Source: CANNDT01 sp945876205
Lineage (GTDB): Bacteria; Acidobacteriota; Vicinamibacteria; Vicinamibacterales; UBA2999
Assembly (NCBI GenBank): GCA_947503365.1
Contig: CANNDT010000011.1
Coordinates: forward strand, 4,803-68,802
Direction: 5' to 3'
DNA length: 64,000 nt
The translations under genes and the position numbers were made by a program. This document shows positions 60,090 to 64,000 of this stretch, one piece after another. Every line of letters begins with the position of its first letter. Positions within the stretch are counted from its first letter, which is position 1. The notes under the pieces were generated by a model, which made no database searches, had not been told where the DNA came from, and saw only the letters and a program-made list of their open reading frames with translations.

Positions 60090-60983
60090 TTAGGACGAGA
60101 TGTCGCTCAGCAACGGGACCGAGGCGATGGCGCCGATGCGCGTGCAACTGACCGCTGCGGCAGCGTTGGCAAACCGCAGGATGTCGCGAGAGGTATCGCC
60201 GCGGAGCAGGGCATAGATGAACGCGCCGCGAAAGACGTCGCCCGCCCCGGTCGAGTCGACAACCGTCACCGGCCGGGCCGGCTCGTGGTGCAGCGTGTCG
60301 CCGTCGAGCAGCATGGATCCTCGGGCGCCGAGCGTCACGCAGAGCAGGCCGTCGTGCGTGCGGCGCACCTTCCGCAGCGCGCGCTCGAAGTCTGATTCGC
60401 CGGTGAGCTCCTGCAGGAGATGCTCCGCGAAGATCGGGACCGTCACGCTGGCGACCAGCGCCTCGGTGCGATCGGTGCGCCTCTCGATATCGCTCGTCAC
60501 CGGGACCCCCGCGTCGCGCCCAATCCTCGCGGCCCGAATGGCGGCCTCCTGATCCTCGTCGTCGACATGGATCAGTCGCGTGCCCGCGAGCGTGGCGGCG
60601 GTCAGCTCGTCGTCCCGAAGCGACAGGCTCGGGTCCCGATCCCAGAGCACGATCCGCTCGCCGAGGTTGCGGTCCAGCAGGATCACGGCAAAGCGGTTTG
60701 CCGCGTCACGCGTGACCGCGCCGTCGAGGTTCACGTGTCGCTGCGTCAACTCGTCGCGCATGCGCCGCCCGTTGTCGTCGCCGCCAAACGCGCCGATGTA
60801 CTTCGTCCGCAGTCCCATCGCCGTGCAGGTGCTCATCGCCGTCGCCGTCTGCCCGCCACAGGAGACGAGATGGCTGTCGATCCGCATCTTCGCGGTCGGA
60901 CTATCCGGACGCGGATAGTCGGGCAGCCGGTAGACGTCGTCCACCGAATTGGCCCCGACACCGATCACGTCCCATCGAGTCAT
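60090..60983 (-). CDS. PfkB-family sugar kinase
   Basis: 297 aa ribokinase-fold protein. N-terminal VGANSVDDVYRLPDYPRPD, sugar motif VSCGGQTATAMSTCTAMGLRTKYIGAFGGDDNGRRM, anion-hole and catalytic base DSTGAGDVFRGAFIYALL. It phosphorylates a sugar or nucleoside; the exact substrate is not clear. With the AMP nucleosidase nearby, a role in ribose or nucleoside salvage is possible. Its ATG overlaps the stop of the upstream SpoU gene (ATGA). Confidence 0.9.
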   Translation of the reverse strand: MTRWDVIGVGANSVDDVYRLPDYPRPDSPTAKMRIDSHLVSCGGQTATAMSTCTAMGLRTKYIGAFGGDDNGRRMRDELTQRHVNLDGAVTRDAANRFAVILLDRNLGERIVLWDRDPSLSLRDDELTAATLAGTRLIHVDDEDQEAAIRAARIGRDAGVPVTSDIERRTDRTEALVASVTVPIFAEHLLQELTGESDFERALRKVRRTHDGLLCVTLGARGSMLLDGDTLHHEPARPVTVVDSTGAGDVFRGAFIYALLRGDTSRDILRFANAAAAVSCTRIGAIASVPLLSDISS

Positions 60984-61777
60984 CCTCTTCTCAATTCATA
61001 CAACGCAATCGCCGCCGCGCTGGCGACATTCAATGAGTCAAATCCTGACATCGGGATGCGTGCGTGATGTTCGCACGCCTCGAGCGCTTCGGCGGTCAAG
61101 CCGTCGCCCTCATGACCGAGGACGATGGCAGCCTGCCGCCCCGCGAGTGGCATCGCCGCGTCACGGAGCGGCGCCGCTTCGGCCGACGGCGTGAGGGCGA
61201 CCACGGCGAAGCCGAGGGCGGCGAGCTGGCGCAACGCATCCGGCCACGGCTGCGCTGTCGCAAACGGCACCAGCAGGGCCGCGCCCATCGAGGTGCGAAT
61301 GGCCTTTCGATAGAGCGGGTCGGCGCACGCGGGTCCGAGCAACACGGCGTCCACGCCGAAGGCGATCGCATTGCGGAAGATCCCGCCGACGTTGTCCGCG
61401 TTGGCGATACGTTCGAGCACGAGCACCGTTCGTGCGCGCTCGACGAGCGCGGGCCACGGCATTGCCGCCGGCCGTTCGCCAATCGCCAGGCAACCGCGAT
61501 GGATGTTGAAGCCCGCGACGCCGTCCATCACGCTCTGCGACACGCGAAAGACGTGCAGCCCGGGCCGGGCGGCAAGGGCGTCGGCGATCGATTCGAGTGC
61601 GGCATCGGTGACCATCACCGAGCGTGGGGTCAGTCGGCTGTCCTCGAGCAGCCGCCGGACGACGAGGCGGCCTTCCGCCACGAACAGCCCACGTCGTCCC
61701 ACGAGCTCCGCGTCGGGGATGTTCTGATAGTCAGCCAGCCGCTGATCGTCCGCGGCGTCGATCGTGAGAACCGGCAC
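60980..61777 (-). CDS. SpoU/TrmH-family RNA 2'-O-methyltransferase
   Basis: 265 aa. An N-terminal substrate-binding domain (LVGRRGLFVAEGRLVVRRLLED) precedes the knotted SPOUT domain: motif 1 LERIANADNVGGIFRNAIAFGVDAVLLGP with the catalytic Arg, motif 2 IVLGHEGDGLT, motif 3 IPMSGFDSLNVASAAAIALYEL. It methylates a ribose of rRNA or tRNA. It heads a two-gene operon with the PfkB kinase. Confidence 0.92.
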   Translation of the reverse strand: MPVLTIDAADDQRLADYQNIPDAELVGRRGLFVAEGRLVVRRLLEDSRLTPRSVMVTDAALESIADALAARPGLHVFRVSQSVMDGVAGFNIHRGCLAIGERPAAMPWPALVERARTVLVLERIANADNVGGIFRNAIAFGVDAVLLGPACADPLYRKAIRTSMGAALLVPFATAQPWPDALRQLAALGFAVVALTPSAEAAPLRDAAMPLAGRQAAIVLGHEGDGLTAEALEACEHHARIPMSGFDSLNVASAAAIALYELRRG

Positions 61778-61870
61778 CGCCAGATGCTACCGCGCTTCGC
61801 CGAACGGCCGAGCTACGAGACCTGGCGATTTCACATACACTCGCGTTGATTCGATACCAGGGAGACGTTG

Positions 61871-63049
61871 ATGCGACTGTCGGAATTCATATTGAGCCAC
61901 CGCGAACAGATCCTGTCCGAATGGGTCGCGTTTGCCCGATCCTGTCTCACAACCGCCAACAGCATGGATCTCGACATGCTTCGCGATCACGCCGGAGAGA
62001 TGCTCGACGCGATGGCGGCGGATCTGAATACTCCGCAAAGTACATCGGAGCAGGCTGACAAGTCCGAGGGAAAGAGCGACGCAGACCCGGATCCCAAGAC
62101 TCCCGATACCGCAGCTCAGGCGCACGGTGCGGCCCGGGCAGACAGCGGTTTTTCCGTGGAGCAGATGGTGTCCGAGTACCGGGCGTTGCGCGCCAGCGTC
62201 ATTCGCCTGTGGATCGAGGCGGCGGGCGCACTGACCCGCGCGGACCTTGACGACCTTGTCCGGTTCAACGAGTCGATCGATCAGTCCCTCGCTGAATCGA
62301 CGACGCGCTTCACGCAGGATCTGGATCATTCGAAGGAGATCTTTCTCGCCATGCTGGGTCACGATCTCCGGACCCCGCTCGGCGCCATCATCGGGTCGGC
62401 GCACGCCTTGGTGAAGACGAACGATCTTCCTGAAGGCCTGCTCAAGAAGGTTTCCATTATTCTGAGCAGTGGTCAGCGCATGAATGCGCTGGTCGGCGAT
62501 CTCCTGGACTTTACGCGGAGCCGGTTGGGCGGCGGCATCCCGATCGTCCGTGCCGACGTGGATCTCGCGGAGGTCGGCCGGCAAACGGTCGACGAAATCG
62601 TGGCCTTGCATCCGCAACGCGCCGTGACGTTCGAGGCGAGCGGTGAGCTTCAGGGCCAATGGGACAGAGCCCGGATCACCCAGGCGCTGTCGAACGTGAT
62701 CAATAACGCCATCCAGTACGGATTGGACAAGACGCCCATCAACGTCACAATACGTGGCGACGCCGATGACGTCAGGCTCGCGGTGCAGAATCGCGGCCCT
62801 GTCATCCCCCCGAACGAGTTGGGCAAGATTTTCGAACCCCTGCATCGGATCGAGGGCGACAAGCCCACGGCACCAAGCGACAACCTGGGTCTCGGGCTCT
62901 ATATCACCGAGCGGATCGTCGTGGCCCACGGCGGAACGGTTGGCGTCGAATCATCGGAAGCCGCAGGCACTACGTTCACCATTCATTTGCCGAGGCGCGT
63001 CCGCACACCAGACGGTGCTGGAAAGGGTCCAACCACACCTCGGTTGTGA
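61871..63049 (+). CDS. sensor histidine kinase with RsbR-like N-terminus
   Basis: 392 aa from ATG 61871 (preceded by GGGAG). The N-terminal MRLSEFILSHREQILSEWVAFARSCL and VSEYRALRASVIRLWIEAAG form a helical RsbRD-type sensor domain interrupted by an acidic linker (residues about 58-88). HisKA has LAMLGHDLRTPLGAI; HATPase has VINNAIQYG, PPNELGKIFEPL and LGLGLYITERIVVAHGG. No membrane segments, so a cytoplasmic stress signal is likely. No response regulator is adjacent. Confidence 0.9.
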   Translation: MRLSEFILSHREQILSEWVAFARSCLTTANSMDLDMLRDHAGEMLDAMAADLNTPQSTSEQADKSEGKSDADPDPKTPDTAAQAHGAARADSGFSVEQMVSEYRALRASVIRLWIEAAGALTRADLDDLVRFNESIDQSLAESTTRFTQDLDHSKEIFLAMLGHDLRTPLGAIIGSAHALVKTNDLPEGLLKKVSIILSSGQRMNALVGDLLDFTRSRLGGGIPIVRADVDLAEVGRQTVDEIVALHPQRAVTFEASGELQGQWDRARITQALSNVINNAIQYGLDKTPINVTIRGDADDVRLAVQNRGPVIPPNELGKIFEPLHRIEGDKPTAPSDNLGLGLYITERIVVAHGGTVGVESSEAAGTTFTIHLPRRVRTPDGAGKGPTTPRL

Positions 63050-63136
63050 CGAACCGCTCATGATTCAGGCCGAAACGGCGGCCAGCGGTGTTGGTGTGCC
63101 CTTGACGCTGCGCGGTTCACCCCTGATAGTGCGGTA

Positions 63137-64000
63137 GTGGGGTCTCAGAGCCGGCGCGTCAGCCCGAAGGTGATCGTCGGCGTGGCGACGGCGCTCGGCA
63201 TCTTCTCGACGTTCCAGGCGTACAACTACGTGTCGTTGTTCACGGAGCGGGATCCGTCGTTCCCGATGCTCCTGGGCCTCAACGTCACCTACTGGTACGC
63301 GTGGGCGGCGCTCGTCCCCGGCATGTTGTGGATGGCGCGGCGCTACCGGTTTGGCCGTCACACGTGGCCGCGCGCCGCGGCGATGCACGCGCTCGGCGTG
63401 ATCGCGTTTACCTTCATGCACGCCGTGCTCACCATCGGGATGCGCGTGCCGATCCAGGAGTTCTTCGGGCGTCCGGCGAGCTTCGCCGCGGGCTTCCAGG
63501 AGCTGTTCTTCCTCTATTTCGACTGGGAGATGATGACCTACTGGGCCATCGTCGGCCTCAGCCACGCGATCGATTTCCACAATGAGGCGCAGGAGCGCGC
63601 GCTCACGACCGCGCAGCTCCAGACGCGGCTCGCCGAGGCGAGCCTGCAGTCGCTGCAGCGGCAACTGCACCCGCATTTCCTGTTCAACACGCTGCATACG
63701 ATTTCGGCGCTGATGCACCGCGATATCGAAGCGGCCGACGCGATGCTTGCCCAGCTCAGCGATCTGCTCCGGCTGACGCTCGAACGCGTCGGCTCGCAGG
63801 AAGTCGCGCTCAAGGAGGAGCTCGACTTCCTCGAGAAGTACCTGGAGATCGAGCAGACGCGGTTTGGCGAGCGGCTCCAGGTGCAGCTCAATATCCATCC
63901 CGACACGCTCGATGCGGCGGTGCCAAACTTTCTGCTGCAGCCGCTCGTCGAAAACGCCGTGCGCCACGGTATCGCGCAGAAGGTCGGCGGCGGCCGCGTG
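63137..64000 (+). CDS. LytS/YehU-type membrane histidine kinase (partial)
   Basis: From GTG 63137 the frame runs through the window end (288 codons visible). About four membrane helices (GVATALGIFSTFQAYNYVSLF; WAALVPGMLWMARR; AMHALGVIAFTFMHAVLTIG; LFFLYFDWEMMTYWAIVG) are followed by the LytS-type phospho-acceptor box QRQLHPHFLFNTLHTISALMHRD and LLQPLVENAVRHGI, the start of the ATPase. A LytTR response regulator would be expected just downstream. The gene is truncated by the window edge. Confidence 0.88.
   Translation, partial: MGSQSRRVSPKVIVGVATALGIFSTFQAYNYVSLFTERDPSFPMLLGLNVTYWYAWAALVPGMLWMARRYRFGRHTWPRAAAMHALGVIAFTFMHAVLTIGMRVPIQEFFGRPASFAAGFQELFFLYFDWEMMTYWAIVGLSHAIDFHNEAQERALTTAQLQTRLAEASLQSLQRQLHPHFLFNTLHTISALMHRDIEAADAMLAQLSDLLRLTLERVGSQEVALKEELDFLEKYLEIEQTRFGERLQVQLNIHPDTLDAAVPNFLLQPLVENAVRHGIAQKVGGGRV

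Overview
The window is a GC-rich, gene-dense bacterial chromosome segment with operons on both strands. Several traits point to an Acidobacteriota genome, probably a soil Vicinamibacteria-like organism: TonB-dependent receptors, DUF6152 proteins beginning MK..HHSFAAEFD, secreted NHL-repeat proteins, many copies of a secreted 280-330 aa protein family with a DGDTxVVE signature, and small dispersed palindromic repeats. This placement is inferred from gene content; no rRNA is present. The only RNA gene seen is a tRNA-Ser(CGA) at 1811-1900.

Layout. 1-6.3 kb holds the end of a TonB receptor, secreted proteins, a DinB protein, an NHL protein, two tandem Cys-nucleophile alpha/beta hydrolases and a chimeric MBL-like gene. 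6.4-20 kb is the most coherent system. A CarH/LitR-type MerR regulator with a cobalamin-binding domain heads a minus-strand operon (TonB receptor, SDR-DUF2867, DUF1295, SRPBCC) and lies opposite a renalase-like flavoprotein. A second divergent block encodes SDR and DUF2177 on one side and an FAD amine oxidase, DUF1365, a cyclopropane-fatty-acid-type methyltransferase and an acyl-ACP desaturase on the other. The two divergent promoters share an almost identical 24-bp element with 11-bp direct-repeat spacing, so the whole region looks like a light/B12-controlled lipid-modification regulon.

20-23 kb is an NhaR-like regulator with a small membrane protein, a helical protein and a TerC transporter, linked by a repeated 13-bp motif. 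23-30.6 kb has a dihaem cytochrome c, an NHL protein, a hybrid kinase, a response regulator and an ABC exporter. 30.7-35.9 kb is a tricarboxylate (tricarballylate-like) uptake and oxidation operon with a fused TctC-TctB protein, TctA, TcuA and TcuB. 36.3-43.5 kb is signalling: two Crp/Fnr regulators, an Hpt-REC-REC protein and a PAS kinase with its REC protein, interrupted by a decayed YaiO/TPR/sulfatase/glycosyltransferase locus. 43.5-50 kb has hypotheticals, a GroEL lacking the GGM tail, a TPR protein, an efflux adaptor fused to an ECF-sigma fragment, and a cyclophilin.

50-52.3 kb is glgB. 52.3-56.6 kb is an apparent inserted island with two translationally coupled NTPases (one with C-terminal TPRs), an AT-rich promoter with repeated palindromes, and inverted copies of a dispersed repeat at both ends. 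I regard it, together with the light/B12 lipid regulon, as the best candidate for an undescribed system. 56.7-64 kb has another DUF6152/secreted-protein operon, a short AMP nucleosidase between inverted 52-bp repeats, a PfkB kinase, a SpoU methyltransferase and two histidine kinases, the last cut by the window edge.
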